DNA of 64,000 bases from QHVT01 sp035630815 (GTDB taxonomy: Bacteria; Acidobacteriota; Thermoanaerobaculia; Gp7-AA8): the NCBI GenBank assembly GCA_035630815.1, contig DASQJY010000057.1, positions 62,001-126,000 on the forward strand. The letters are read 5' to 3'. The position numbers were made by a program, and so were the translations under genes. Shown here piece by piece: positions 34,480-42,496 of this stretch. Below the pieces are notes generated by a model. That model searched no databases. It was given only the letters and a program-made list of their open reading frames with translations, and was not told the origin of the DNA. Position 1 is the first letter of the stretch. Each line of letters begins with the position of its first letter.

Positions 34480-35019
34480 ATGCGAGCACTTGCACTCGTT
34501 CTGAGCCTCGTTTTCGCCACCAGCGCCAGCACTGAAGGCGGCGTCGTGACGCTCGCCGCGAGCACGAAGAAGAACATCATGGAGCTGCGCGTCGGCGGGA
34601 AGACCATCCGCACGTACGACGTCTCGGTGGGGAAGAAGCCGCACCGCACGCCCCATGGGCGCTACACCATCAACCACATCGTCTGGAATCCCGGCTGGGT
34701 GCCGCCGAAGGAGAAGTGGGCGAAGGGGAAGAAGGCGGAGAAGCCGGGAAGCGAAAAGAATCCGATGAAGGTCGTGAAGATCTTCTTCAAGGAGCCCGAC
34801 TACTTCATTCACGGCACCGCCGACGAAGACTCCCTCGGCGCCGCCGCCTCCCACGGCTGCATCCGGATGTCGCAGCGCGACGCCTTCGCCCTCGGCCGCT
34901 ACCTGATGGACAAAGGTGGCGCGGGGAGGGACGCGGCCTGGTACGAGCGCGTATTGAGCCGGGGAGTGTCGGCGGATGTGAGGCTGAAACGGGGCGTGGT
35001 GATCGTAATCGGGCCCTGA
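34480..35019 (+). CDS. L,D-transpeptidase (YkuD domain)
   Basis: 179 residues with a short signal peptide (MRALALVLSLVFATSAS). The YkuD catalytic motif is IHGTADEDSLGAAASHGCIR with nucleophile Cys127 and a preceding conserved His. It makes 3-3 peptidoglycan cross-links or attaches proteins to peptidoglycan in the periplasm. It carries an unusual Lys-rich insertion (residues 76-97: KEKWAKGKKAEKPGSEK) before the catalytic half. Single gene, followed eight bases later by element E3. Confidence 0.92.
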   Translation: MRALALVLSLVFATSASTEGGVVTLAASTKKNIMELRVGGKTIRTYDVSVGKKPHRTPHGRYTINHIVWNPGWVPPKEKWAKGKKAEKPGSEKNPMKVVKIFFKEPDYFIHGTADEDSLGAAASHGCIRMSQRDAFALGRYLMDKGGAGRDAAWYERVLSRGVSADVRLKRGVVIVIGP

Positions 35020-35028
35020 CGGGTCCGT

Positions 35029-35103
35029 GGTGTCGGGTGTCTGCGGCGTCTCGCCTGAAGCGTCCGTGTCGCGACTCGCCCCAGATACCCGACACCTGAC
35101 ACC
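35029..35103. repeat. Heptamer inverted-repeat element E3 (GGTGTCG type)
   Basis: Left arm GGTGTCG-GGTGTCT then GCGGCGTCTCGCC; right arm is the inverse of GGTGTCA-GGTGTCG-GGTATCT then GGGGCGAGTCGCG. It begins nine bases after the L,D-transpeptidase stop. Confidence 0.8.
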
Positions 35104-35120
35104 CGCGCGAAGCGCCCGCG

Positions 35121-35270
35121 CTAACGCATCTGCATGATCAGCCACACCACCAGCGCGATCGCGATCACGCCGATGATGACCATCGTGATCCCGGTCCCGC
35201 GGTTGGAGCTGGTTGCGCGTGTCTCGTAAACGACCTTGCGTCCGACGATATCGTCTTCAGGTTCCGGCAT
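35121..35270 (-). CDS. Single-pass small membrane protein (49 aa)
   Basis: Opens MPEPEDDIVGRKVVYETRAT, then a basic turn and one hydrophobic helix (GITMVIIGVIAIALVVWLIM) to the C-terminus. The ATG overlaps the end of the MFS gene by 14 bases on the same strand, so it is probably translationally coupled. Acidic N-terminus, C-terminal membrane anchor. Function unknown; a transporter accessory peptide is a reasonable guess. Confidence 0.7.
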   Translation of the reverse strand: MPEPEDDIVGRKVVYETRATSSNRGTGITMVIIGVIAIALVVWLIMQMR

Positions 35271-36465
35271 GCTCAGCGGTGTCAGCAACGGCAGTGCCAC
35301 GCGCGAGTTGCCGTGAGGTGGTGACGAAGATCGGGATGGAGAGACAGGCCAGCACGGCGGCGACGTTGAACGCGAATCCGAGGCCGCGGCGCTGCCCGAT
35401 GACGCCGATGAAGAACGAGCCCAGCCCGATGCCGGTGTCGAAGGCCCAGATCACGCTGCCGAACGTCCGGGCGCGGCGCTGCTCGTCCGTGTTTGCGACG
35501 ACGAAGGTCATGAACGCCGGGAAAGAGGCGCCGAGGCCGATGCCGAAGAGGATGGCCGCGGCCACCATCTGCCAGGTCGTGTACGCGGCGGCGAGCGTGG
35601 CGAACGCGATCGGCATGGCCACGAAGGCGGGGTAGAGCAGCACCTTGTGCCCGAAACGGTCGCCCAGCCGCGACGTGAAGACGCGGATGAGCACGATGGT
35701 GATGGCGAAGACGGTGAAGAAGAGCGACTCCGGCCGGATGCCGCGCTCGAGCGAAAGGATGGCCACGTAGCTGGTGATCCCGCCGTAGCCGAACGAGACC
35801 ACCGCGAGCGAGAGCGTCGTCTTCACGACCTGCCAGTCCCACAGCTCGCGCACCCGCGGCAGCTCGGTCGAGCCGCTGCCGCTCTGCCCTGCCGGGAGGC
35901 GTGACGCCCAGACGGCCATGCACGCCGAGAGCAGCGCGATCTCGACGCAAAGCGCCATCCAGCCGCCGAGCTTGTGTACGAACAGGCCGACCATCGGCGC
36001 GATCGCGATCGCGGCCGTCGGCGCCAGTCCCCAGTAGGCCAGCCCCTCGGTGCGGCGCGACACCGGGATGAAGTCGGTCATGATCGCGCTGGCCGCGGAG
36101 AGGATCGACGACCAGACCGCCCCGTGCAGCACCGCGATCAGGAGCACGAGTGGCAGCCACGGCACCACGCCGTACGCGAGCGAGAAGAAGACGAACACCA
36201 CCGAGGCGGCCACCAGCATCCGCCGCCGGCCAACCGAGTCGGCGATCGTCCCCATGATCGGCGCCGCGAACGCGCTGGAGAGGGTATAGACGAAAAGGAA
36301 CAGCCCGGCCGTCCCCTTGCTCGCACCGAGATCCATGATCCGCATCGGGATCACCGGGAAGAGCTGAAAGGCCGAGAAGAACGTCCCGAACTGGAACAGC
36401 CACAAGGAGATGAAGCGGGCGGTGAACAGCGGCACCCGCGGGGGAGGGGAGATGTCAACGCTCAT
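35257..36465 (-). CDS. Major facilitator superfamily transporter
   Basis: 402 residues with twelve predicted helices and the loop 2-3 motif IADSVGRRRMLV (MFS motif A). The sequence resembles drug or sugar efflux permeases, but nothing fixes the substrate. The N-terminus (PPPRVPLFTARFISLWLFQF) is cytosolic. Divergent from ispH with 35 bp between starts. Confidence 0.9.
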   Translation of the reverse strand: MSVDISPPPRVPLFTARFISLWLFQFGTFFSAFQLFPVIPMRIMDLGASKGTAGLFLFVYTLSSAFAAPIMGTIADSVGRRRMLVAASVVFVFFSLAYGVVPWLPLVLLIAVLHGAVWSSILSAASAIMTDFIPVSRRTEGLAYWGLAPTAAIAIAPMVGLFVHKLGGWMALCVEIALLSACMAVWASRLPAGQSGSGSTELPRVRELWDWQVVKTTLSLAVVSFGYGGITSYVAILSLERGIRPESLFFTVFAITIVLIRVFTSRLGDRFGHKVLLYPAFVAMPIAFATLAAAYTTWQMVAAAILFGIGLGASFPAFMTFVVANTDEQRRARTFGSVIWAFDTGIGLGSFFIGVIGQRRGLGFAFNVAAVLACLSIPIFVTTSRQLARGTAVADTAEHAGT

Positions 36466-36500
36466 AGAATGTCGCGTGTAAATGAGATGTTAGCCCGGCT

Positions 36501-37346
36501 ATGAAAGTAAAGCGCGCAGCCAAATACGGCTTCTGCTCCGGTGTCCGCATCGCCGATCTCAAGGTGAAGCGGTTCGCGGCCGGCGGCGGCCGCGGCGCGA
36601 TCCTCGGCCAGGTCGTCCATAACGAGCGCGTCGTCGAGGAGATGGAGCGCCTCGGCGTCCGCACCATCCACGACATCGCCGCGGTCGAAGAGCCGACCAT
36701 CGTCTTCTCCGCGCACGGCGTCCCGCCGTCCTTCCATGAGGCCGCCAAAGAGCGCGGCCTGCAGGTCCTCGACACCACCTGCAAGTTCGTCTACGACATC
36801 CATCGCGAGGCGAAGAAAGCGCTGCTGGACGGCTTCCACCTCGTCTTCATCGGCGACCCGAAGCATCGCGAGGTCATCGGCTACACGAACGACCTCGACC
36901 CTTCCCGCTACCACATCGTCTCGAAGCTGCACGAGGCGGAGACGATCGACTGGTCGGGACACGAGAAGATCAAGATCTTCTACCAGACCACCCTCAACGC
37001 CGAGGACTTCGAGGACGTGGTGCAGGTCATCGAACGCCGCGCCAGCGGAGTCGAGCGCGGCGACACGATCTGCTATGCCACGAAGGAAAATCAGGACGCC
37101 GCGAAGGTCCTGGCCGCCGACCCGGAAGTCGACCTCATCATCGTCATCGGCGGCAAAGAGAGTGCGAATACCAAGCACCTCTGGGAGATCTGCAAGGAAG
37201 CGAAGCGCTCCTACCTCGTGCAGGGCGCCGAGGACATCGACCCGGCATGGCTGGCGGGCGCGGATGTGGTCGGCCTGACCGCGGGCTCATCCACACCGGA
37301 CTACGTGATCGCCGAGGTCGAGCAGGCGCTGGCGCAGATCGCCTGA
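36501..37346 (+). CDS. ispH: 4-hydroxy-3-methylbut-2-enyl diphosphate reductase
   Basis: Last step of the MEP isoprenoid pathway, giving IPP and DMAPP. The three iron-sulfur ligands are Cys12 (GFCSGV), Cys94 (DTTCKFV) and Cys191 (ICYATKENQ). Other motifs: VVHNERVVEEM, FSAHGVPP, and GGKESANTKHLWEIC. 281 residues, normal length, cytosolic. A prenyl diphosphate synthase that would use its products is 8 kb downstream. Confidence 0.95.
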   Translation: MKVKRAAKYGFCSGVRIADLKVKRFAAGGGRGAILGQVVHNERVVEEMERLGVRTIHDIAAVEEPTIVFSAHGVPPSFHEAAKERGLQVLDTTCKFVYDIHREAKKALLDGFHLVFIGDPKHREVIGYTNDLDPSRYHIVSKLHEAETIDWSGHEKIKIFYQTTLNAEDFEDVVQVIERRASGVERGDTICYATKENQDAAKVLAADPEVDLIIVIGGKESANTKHLWEICKEAKRSYLVQGAEDIDPAWLAGADVVGLTAGSSTPDYVIAEVEQALAQIA

Positions 37347-37390
37347 ATACGCGAATAACCTAGCCTTTGACCATGTTGAGGATCGTACCC

Positions 37391-38185
37391 ATGAACATTA
37401 TTCGGAGAATCAGTCTGCTCGCTCTGGTGATGGTTGTGTCCGCCTCCGCTTTCGGGGCCGACCTCAAGTGTGCGACCCCGGGAAGCGTGGAGGAGTTCAA
37501 CTACTCCTGGCGTCTTCGCGGCGGCGTCCGCTTCCTTGCCGGTCTCGTCTTTCCGACGAGCGGTCACGGCAACCTGAAGACCACCTACGGCGACACGATC
37601 CACAGCGAGCTGCTGATTACCGCTCCCAACGGGAAGGCGGGCGGCTTCTACGCGTACGAGTCCGACATGGACACGCGTGGCGCGAAGACGCTGATGACCT
37701 ACCACGGCTACTCGTGGGGGAAGAAGGCGCGCAACGAGCGCACCGTCTTCGACTACGTGAAGGGGCTGGCGCGCATCCGCAAGGAGACGCCGGAAGAGGT
37801 CGAGAACCGCGTGCGCAAGCTGCCGGAGGCCGACCAGTTCCGCGACATCCTGACGGCCATCCACTTCCTGCGCACGAACGCGGGCGCGATCACCAAGCCG
37901 ATCCAGACCAGCATCTTCTCGGACGGCAAGGAGTACCCGGTGGTGTTCCGTCCGGCCGAGCGGAAGAACTTCACGATCGACGGCAAGGCGACGCAGGCCG
38001 TCGCGTTCGACATCGTCGACGCGCCGGGCGGGAAGAAGTGGCCGGGCGGGGTGAAGGTGTTCCTCACGAACGACACCCGCCGCATCCCGGTGCGCATCGA
38101 GATCACGCAGAGCCTGGCCGCGCTGCAGCTCGACCTGAAGAAGGTCGACGCCTGCAAGACGCAGATCGCCCAGGCGGGGCTCTAA
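37391..38185 (+). CDS. DUF3108 periplasmic protein
   Basis: 264 residues with a signal peptide (MNIIRRISLLALVMVVSASA, cut near FGA-DL). The body matches the DUF3108 pattern: an opening EEFNYSWRLRGGVRFLAG strand, an ESDMDTRG segment and an RRIPVRIEIT strand near the end. Family function is unknown; members are periplasmic beta proteins. Start chosen at the ATG at 37391 with GAGG about 10 bases upstream; ATGs upstream would spoil the signal peptide. Confidence 0.8.
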   Translation: MNIIRRISLLALVMVVSASAFGADLKCATPGSVEEFNYSWRLRGGVRFLAGLVFPTSGHGNLKTTYGDTIHSELLITAPNGKAGGFYAYESDMDTRGAKTLMTYHGYSWGKKARNERTVFDYVKGLARIRKETPEEVENRVRKLPEADQFRDILTAIHFLRTNAGAITKPIQTSIFSDGKEYPVVFRPAERKNFTIDGKATQAVAFDIVDAPGGKKWPGGVKVFLTNDTRRIPVRIEITQSLAALQLDLKKVDACKTQIAQAGL

Positions 38186-38189
38186 GCCG

Positions 38190-38609
38190 CTACGCGGTCG
38201 CGTTCTTCTCTTCGTGCATCGGCGTGCCGAGGCCGCAGAAGAGGCCGACCATGTCGAGCAACTCGGCGACGTGGAACGGCTTTTCGAGCACGACCGCCGG
38301 CTGCAGGTCTTCGTCCGCCGCGTCGAGCTTGTAGCCGCTGATCACGATCACCGGCGACTCGGCCTGCCTGCCGCGGAACCAGCGCAGCCACTGGCGCCCG
38401 TCCATGCGGGGCATGGAGAGGTCGAGGATCACGAGCTGAATGTCGGGATTCGCGTCCACGAGCGGCATGGCCGCCTCGCCGTCGTAGGCGACCAGGACTT
38501 CGAAGCCGTAAGGCGTCAGGAGCTCGCGGTAATACCCGACGAGCTTCTGGTCATCATCGATGACCAGCAGTTTGCGAAGCTTGACCGGGGTCCTTCGAGC
38601 TTTGATCAA
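38190..38609 (-). CDS. Single-domain response regulator
   Basis: About 139 residues of receiver domain only: acidic pocket VIDDDQ (residues 17-21), phospho-acceptor Asp63 in VILDLSMPRMDG, and the conserved Lys in VVLEKPF. No output domain, so it works through protein contacts. There is no ATG; the TTG at 38609 has GGGAG nine bases upstream and is taken as start. No histidine kinase is adjacent. Confidence 0.85.
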   Translation of the reverse strand: MIKARRTPVKLRKLLVIDDDQKLVGYYRELLTPYGFEVLVAYDGEAAMPLVDANPDIQLVILDLSMPRMDGRQWLRWFRGRQAESPVIVISGYKLDAADEDLQPAVVLEKPFHVAELLDMVGLFCGLGTPMHEEKNATA

Positions 38610-38668
38610 CGGCGACTCCCACCAAACGCGATTCTGTACCGGACGCTGCAAGGCGCTTGCCCGATGAA

Positions 38669-39760
38669 TTATCGCGTATCCCGCATCGGGGGCACCACAT
38701 CCGTCGGCACGGTCGGCTGCAGGGCGGCCAGTTCGCGCGGCAGGAGGCGGAAGCGTTTCGGGTCGTAACGCAGGGCCATCAGCCGCCCTTTGTGCACCGC
38801 GGCGTCGCGCGGCAGCTCGACCCGGATGGTCACGCCGCCGGTGAGCATGCCGTGCGCGATCCAGCGCCCATCGGCAAATCCTGCTTCTTCGACGCCGAAC
38901 ACGAAGTCCGAATCCTCCCCCTTCGCGGGAGGAGCAAAGTCGGAGGGGCGGACCAGCGCGACGCCGCTTCCCTGGAACGGCGGCGGATCGACTTCCCACG
39001 CGCCGATCACCGATTCGACGAGGTTGCCGCGAATGGTGATCGGGATGACGTCGACGTCCCCGGTTGCGATCGCCGCGGCGTCGTCCACCGGTTCGGAGAA
39101 GATCTGCGAGGTGAGGCCGCTCTGCACGATGCGCCCCTCGCTCAGCACGACCACGCGGTCGGTGTAGGCGAGCTCGTCGCGCGACGAGGGAGCGGAGATG
39201 ACGGTCGTCCCGAAGACGCGCATGGTGCGATAGAAAGCATCCGCGAGCGACGTCCGGGCCGCGGGGCTGACGTGCTCCAGCAGCCGGTCGGCGAGCAGCA
39301 CCGCGGGACGGAGCAGCTCGATCCGCGCGAGCTGCACCCGCGCCGTCTCCGTTGACGAGAGCGTCCGGATGCGGCGCTCGAGCAGCGGCGCCAGCGCCCA
39401 CTTCTCGATCGCCAGCTCGTACTCGCGATGGCGGTCTTCCCGGTCCAGCGTGCGCGTACGCACCGCGGCGATGAGGGCATGCTGCACGCTCCAGCGCCCC
39501 GGAACGCCGATGGCCGAGGTGACGGAGAGGAGGGGCCGCCGCGCCGCCCGGATGTCGTTCGCGCGCCGCTGCCCGAGCATGACGTCCCCGGAATCCGGCT
39601 TCAGCTCCCCGGAGATCACCCGCAGCAGCGTCGATGCCCCGCAGGACGGCGGCCCCACGATGGCGGTATTCGTGCTCCGCCCGAACGTGACCGTCACATC
39701 GCGCAATACGGGCTCGCGGTCGTAGCCGAACGCGAGGTTCCGCAGGGCGATATCGAGCAT
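38669..39760 (-). CDS. MalK-like ABC protein with every ATPase motif degenerate
   Basis: 363 residues, with nucleotide-binding domain order and a C-terminal MalK-type OB/TOBE region (VALVRPSDFAPPAKG). Walker A is GPPSCGAST, Lys replaced by Ala42. The signature is LSSTE instead of LSGGQ. Walker B is LLADR, Asp-Arg instead of Asp-Glu. The Q-loop Gln and H-loop His are not visible (VISAPSSRDEL where VTHDQ is usual). The frame is intact and neighbours are normal, so it looks like a maintained non-hydrolysing paralogue, perhaps regulatory. A canonical MalK is encoded at 56586. Confidence 0.85.
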   Translation of the reverse strand: MLDIALRNLAFGYDREPVLRDVTVTFGRSTNTAIVGPPSCGASTLLRVISGELKPDSGDVMLGQRRANDIRAARRPLLSVTSAIGVPGRWSVQHALIAAVRTRTLDREDRHREYELAIEKWALAPLLERRIRTLSSTETARVQLARIELLRPAVLLADRLLEHVSPAARTSLADAFYRTMRVFGTTVISAPSSRDELAYTDRVVVLSEGRIVQSGLTSQIFSEPVDDAAAIATGDVDVIPITIRGNLVESVIGAWEVDPPPFQGSGVALVRPSDFAPPAKGEDSDFVFGVEEAGFADGRWIAHGMLTGGVTIRVELPRDAAVHKGRLMALRYDPKRFRLLPRELAALQPTVPTDVVPPMRDTR

Positions 39761-39778
39761 GGGGGGGATTCTAGTTTG

Positions 39779-39874
39779 TGTTGTCAGGTGTCAGGTGTCT
39801 GCGGTTTCTCGCCTGAGTCACACGACTCCTGTGCCGCAAGCCGAGAAACCGCAGACACCTGACACCCGACAACA
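39779..39874. repeat. Heptamer inverted-repeat element E4 (GGTGTCA type)
   Basis: Left arm TGTTGTCA-GGTGTCA-GGTGTCT then GCGGTTTCTCG; right arm CGAGAAACCGC-AGACACC-TGACACC-CGACAACA; spacer about 30 bp. The arms are near-perfect inverses over roughly 33 bp. It ends two bases from the stop of the Spy-like gene. Confidence 0.9.
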
Positions 39875-39875
39875 G

Positions 39876-40307
39876 CTAGTGCGGAGGCCGCCGCCCCCCC
39901 GGAGGCCCACCGCCCGGCCCCAGTCGCGGCAGGTCCATGTCCTGCAGGCGCTGCCACTGCTCTTCTTCGAGCACGCCGCGCATGTCGACGAGCATCATCA
40001 GCTCGCGCTCGAACATGCGGCCGCGGGCGGTGTTGAGCTGGGCCGCGATGCGCTGGATCTCCGTGCGGCGCAACTGCGTCCGATCGAGCTCGCCGCGCAA
40101 CTGGAGCTCGAGTTTCGTCATCTGGGCCTTGAGGTCGATCAACTCGCCGGCGACAGCCTGGAAAATTTCGTCGAGGCGGCGCTGCTGCTCGCGGTTCAGC
40201 TCGAGCTTCTGCGCGATCTCCTCACGGCGCCACCACTTGCCGGGCATCGGCTGCGCTTCCACGCCGATCGTCAGCAGCACGAATACCGCGAGCAGGATCT
40301 TCTTCAA
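39876..40307 (-). CDS. Spy/CpxP-like periplasmic protein
   Basis: 143 residues: signal peptide (MKKILLAVFVLLTIGVEAQ), a helical body with WWRREEIAQKLELNREQQRR and a second ELMMLVDMRGVLEEEQWQRL repeat typical of heavy-metal-sensor/Spy-type chaperones, and a Gly/Pro/Arg tail. It overlaps the anti-sigma gene by four bases and is the last gene of the ECF operon, so it is probably an envelope-stress effector or sensor. Confidence 0.82.
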   Translation of the reverse strand: MKKILLAVFVLLTIGVEAQPMPGKWWRREEIAQKLELNREQQRRLDEIFQAVAGELIDLKAQMTKLELQLRGELDRTQLRRTEIQRIAAQLNTARGRMFERELMMLVDMRGVLEEEQWQRLQDMDLPRLGPGGGPPGGRRPPH

Positions 40308-40750
40308 GATTGTCCTCCCTCATCCACCCACGATTCCCACTCCACGAGCGGCTGGTATTCCTGCAACGACTCCGACTCCCACGGATCCTCGGACAGCGTG
40401 AGCACCTCCGCTTCCACCACCGGCGGCGGCGCCGTCTTCTGCTCGCGGATCGGCCACGCGATCGTGCCGCCGATCAGCAGCGCGAGCACAGCTGCCGCCG
40501 CGAAGCGCGCGAAGCGGGGCGTGTAGCGCTGCCGTCCCACCTTGCGCATGATCGAGCCGCGCTGCCGCGCCCAGAACGCCGCGGGCTTCTCGTCGTCACA
40601 GGCGGCGAGGCCGCGGATCTTCGTCTCCAGCCGCTCGTATCGCGACGCGCAGGCGGCGCAGCCGGCGAGATGCATCATCACCGGCAGCGACTCGCCCGGC
40701 TGCGTGTAGTACGTCTCGAGCAGGTCGGCTTCACTGTAGTGCTGGTTCAT
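40304..40750 (-). CDS. Zinc-finger anti-sigma factor
   Basis: 148 residues. N-terminal ZAS motif with His27, Cys31 and Cys34 (HLAGCAACASR), one membrane helix near residues 82-100 (FAAAAVLALLIGGTIAW) and an acidic periplasmic tail. It holds the co-encoded ECF sigma factor inactive at the membrane. The start lies inside the end of the sigma gene (20-base overlap). Confidence 0.88.
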   Translation of the reverse strand: MNQHYSEADLLETYYTQPGESLPVMMHLAGCAACASRYERLETKIRGLAACDDEKPAAFWARQRGSIMRKVGRQRYTPRFARFAAAAVLALLIGGTIAWPIREQKTAPPPVVEAEVLTLSEDPWESESLQEYQPLVEWESWVDEGGQS

Positions 40751-41372
40751 GTTGGATCCTCGGGTTGCTTCTCCAGACCGATAACTCCCTGCGAACCTTG
40801 TGGATTGCGCGGAACAGATGCGCGCGCACCGTCCCCGCGCTGAGGCCGAGGTGCTCGGCGATCTCTTCGAGGGGGAGGTTCTCGTAGTGGCGGAGGCGGA
40901 AGATCACCTTCTGCTGCGCCGACAGTTGCCGCTCCGCGCGCTCGATGGACACGCGCAGTTGGGACGAGATGAGCTGCCGTTCCGGATTCGGGCGCTCGTC
41001 CACCAGCTCCAGGATCGGCTCGTTTTCCCCCTCCTCGTCATCCTGAAACCTGAACAGGCTGACGAAGCGCCGCCGGCGCAGCGAGTCGCGCGAGCGGTTG
41101 ATGGCGATGCGGGTGAGCCACGTCTCGAAACCGGAGCGCCCTTCGAACTTCGTGAGATGCGTAAACGCCTGCACGAACGCGTCCTGCGTCACGCTGTCCG
41201 CCTCGGACGGATCGCGCACGATGGCAAACGCCACGCGGTAGATCTTGCGCTGGTGGCGCTCCACCAGCATCCCGTACGCATCGCCGTCCCCCGCGAGCGT
41301 CCGCTCGACGAGGTCCTGGTCGCTGGGGATGTCGCGGATGTCGCTCATGCGGAACGCAGCCACGTTGCTCAC
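40731..41372 (-). CDS. ECF RNA polymerase sigma factor
   Basis: 213 residues. Region 2 (AFVQAFTHLTKFEGRSGFET then WLTRIAINRSRD) and region 4 (LPLEEIAEHLGLSAGTVRAH) are clear, and region 3 is absent as in ECF sigmas. An acidic linker (DDEEGENEPILELVDERP) joins them. First gene of a sigma, anti-sigma, Spy-like operon; such operons usually autoregulate. Alternative start at the second Met (MSDIRDIPSD). Confidence 0.93.
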   Translation of the reverse strand: MSNVAAFRMSDIRDIPSDQDLVERTLAGDGDAYGMLVERHQRKIYRVAFAIVRDPSEADSVTQDAFVQAFTHLTKFEGRSGFETWLTRIAINRSRDSLRRRRFVSLFRFQDDEEGENEPILELVDERPNPERQLISSQLRVSIERAERQLSAQQKVIFRLRHYENLPLEEIAEHLGLSAGTVRAHLFRAIHKVRRELSVWRSNPRIQHEPALQ

Positions 41373-41417
41373 GTGGGTTGGACGGCCTACTGCTGGATTC
41401 GTTTACATGGTACTTCG

Positions 41418-41528
41418 ATATGGAGTGCGGTGACCGCAGTCACCGCTTTGCCTCCGTGCCTGCGGCGACACGCGTGCAGCTTCGAGGCATGCAGTAAAAG
41501 CGGTGACTGCGGTCACCGCACTCCATAT
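41418..41528. repeat. REP-like facing pair, copy B
   Basis: GATATGGAGTGCGGTGACCG opens the left unit and CGCACTCCATATC closes the right. The stems are GCGGTGAC-CGCA-GTCACCGC and GCGGTGAC-TGCG-GTCACCGC, both perfect. The right end touches the EamA stop codon; the left end is 45 bp upstream of the sigma gene. Confidence 0.87.
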
Positions 41529-42409
41529 CACTCCGCGATCGGTCCGGCCGCCCGCCCTGCCAGCGCCACGCCCGCGAAGATCATCGCTGCCGCCACGAGG
41601 ACGATCCCGCGGATCTCCTCGCCGAAGACGATGGCGCCGAGGATCGTGGCCAGCACCGGCTGGATGTAGGTGTAGGCGGCGACGACGGAGCTATCGGCGT
41701 GGCGCAGCGCCCAGGCGTTCAGCAGGTACGCCGCGACCGTCGGGCCGGCAATGACGAGGAGGAGCGCGATCCAGGCGCCGGTGGAGATCGCGCGCCACTC
41801 CTCGTTCCAGAGCGAATACGCGGCGATCGGTAGCATCAGCATGGTACCGACCGAGAACATGCGCGCCACGACCGCGCGAGCCGAAAGCCGCGCCATGGCC
41901 GGCTTCGAGAGGACGAGGTAGAGCGCGAACGAAAGGCAGTTCGCCACGATCATCACCGCCCCCGTCACCGATCGCCACGACCCGGTCAGCCCTTCGCCGC
42001 CGACCACGAGCAGCGCGCCGGCGCAGGCGAGGGCGATGCCCGAGATGCGCGTCGCTGTCGGCCGTTCCGTGCCCATGATGATCGCCGCGCCGAGGGCGAA
42101 GACGGGGATCGTGGTGATGAGGATCGCCGAAGCCTGCACGGTCGTGAAGGCGAGGCCGGAGAGGAAGAGCGTCTGGTTGATCACCACGCCGAGGATCGCG
42201 TAGCCCGCCACGCGGCGCGCGTCAGCAGGCGGCAGCGGCGTCTCGCGCCGCGCGATGAACTGCATCGCCAGCGCCGCACCGGCCACCCGCAGCCACGCGA
42301 ACGACAGCGGCGAGAACTCCCGCATCCCGAGCTTGGAGATGATGTAGTTCCCGGAGAAGAGAAGCGCGACGGTGAAGAGGGCCGAATGCAGGCGGAGAGC
42401 GGAAGGCAT
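41528..42409 (-). CDS. EamA-family (DMT) transporter
   Basis: 293 residues in ten hydrophobic helices forming two EamA repeats (SPLSFAWLRVAGAALAMQFI in the first, QPVLATILGAIVFGEEIRG in the second). Drug/metabolite-type permease of the inner membrane; substrate unknown. The gene begins two bases from element E5 and ends at REP pair B. Confidence 0.9.
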   Translation of the reverse strand: MPSALRLHSALFTVALLFSGNYIISKLGMREFSPLSFAWLRVAGAALAMQFIARRETPLPPADARRVAGYAILGVVINQTLFLSGLAFTTVQASAILITTIPVFALGAAIIMGTERPTATRISGIALACAGALLVVGGEGLTGSWRSVTGAVMIVANCLSFALYLVLSKPAMARLSARAVVARMFSVGTMLMLPIAAYSLWNEEWRAISTGAWIALLLVIAGPTVAAYLLNAWALRHADSSVVAAYTYIQPVLATILGAIVFGEEIRGIVLVAAAMIFAGVALAGRAAGPIAE

Positions 42410-42410
42410 T

Positions 42411-42496
42411 TGTTGTCGGTTGTCAGTTGTCGGTTATCTGCGGAGTGTCGCCGGGGCGAGACGGCGCGGATAACTGACAACCGATAACCGACAACA
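42411..42496. repeat. Heptamer inverted-repeat element E5 (GGTTGTC type)
   Basis: Left arm TGTTGTC-GGTTGTC-AGTTGTC-GGTTATC then TGCG; core GTGTCGCCGGGGCGAGACGG; right arm CGCG then the inverse of AGTTATC-GGTTGTC-GGTTATC-TGTTGTC. It fills the whole gap between the chemoreceptor stop and the EamA start. Confidence 0.9.

Noticed and set aside
39402..39480. Response regulator extended upstream to 39401
   Set aside because: The upstream part overlaps the degenerate ABC gene in another frame and has no protein character; the TTG at 38609 has a ribosome-binding site.
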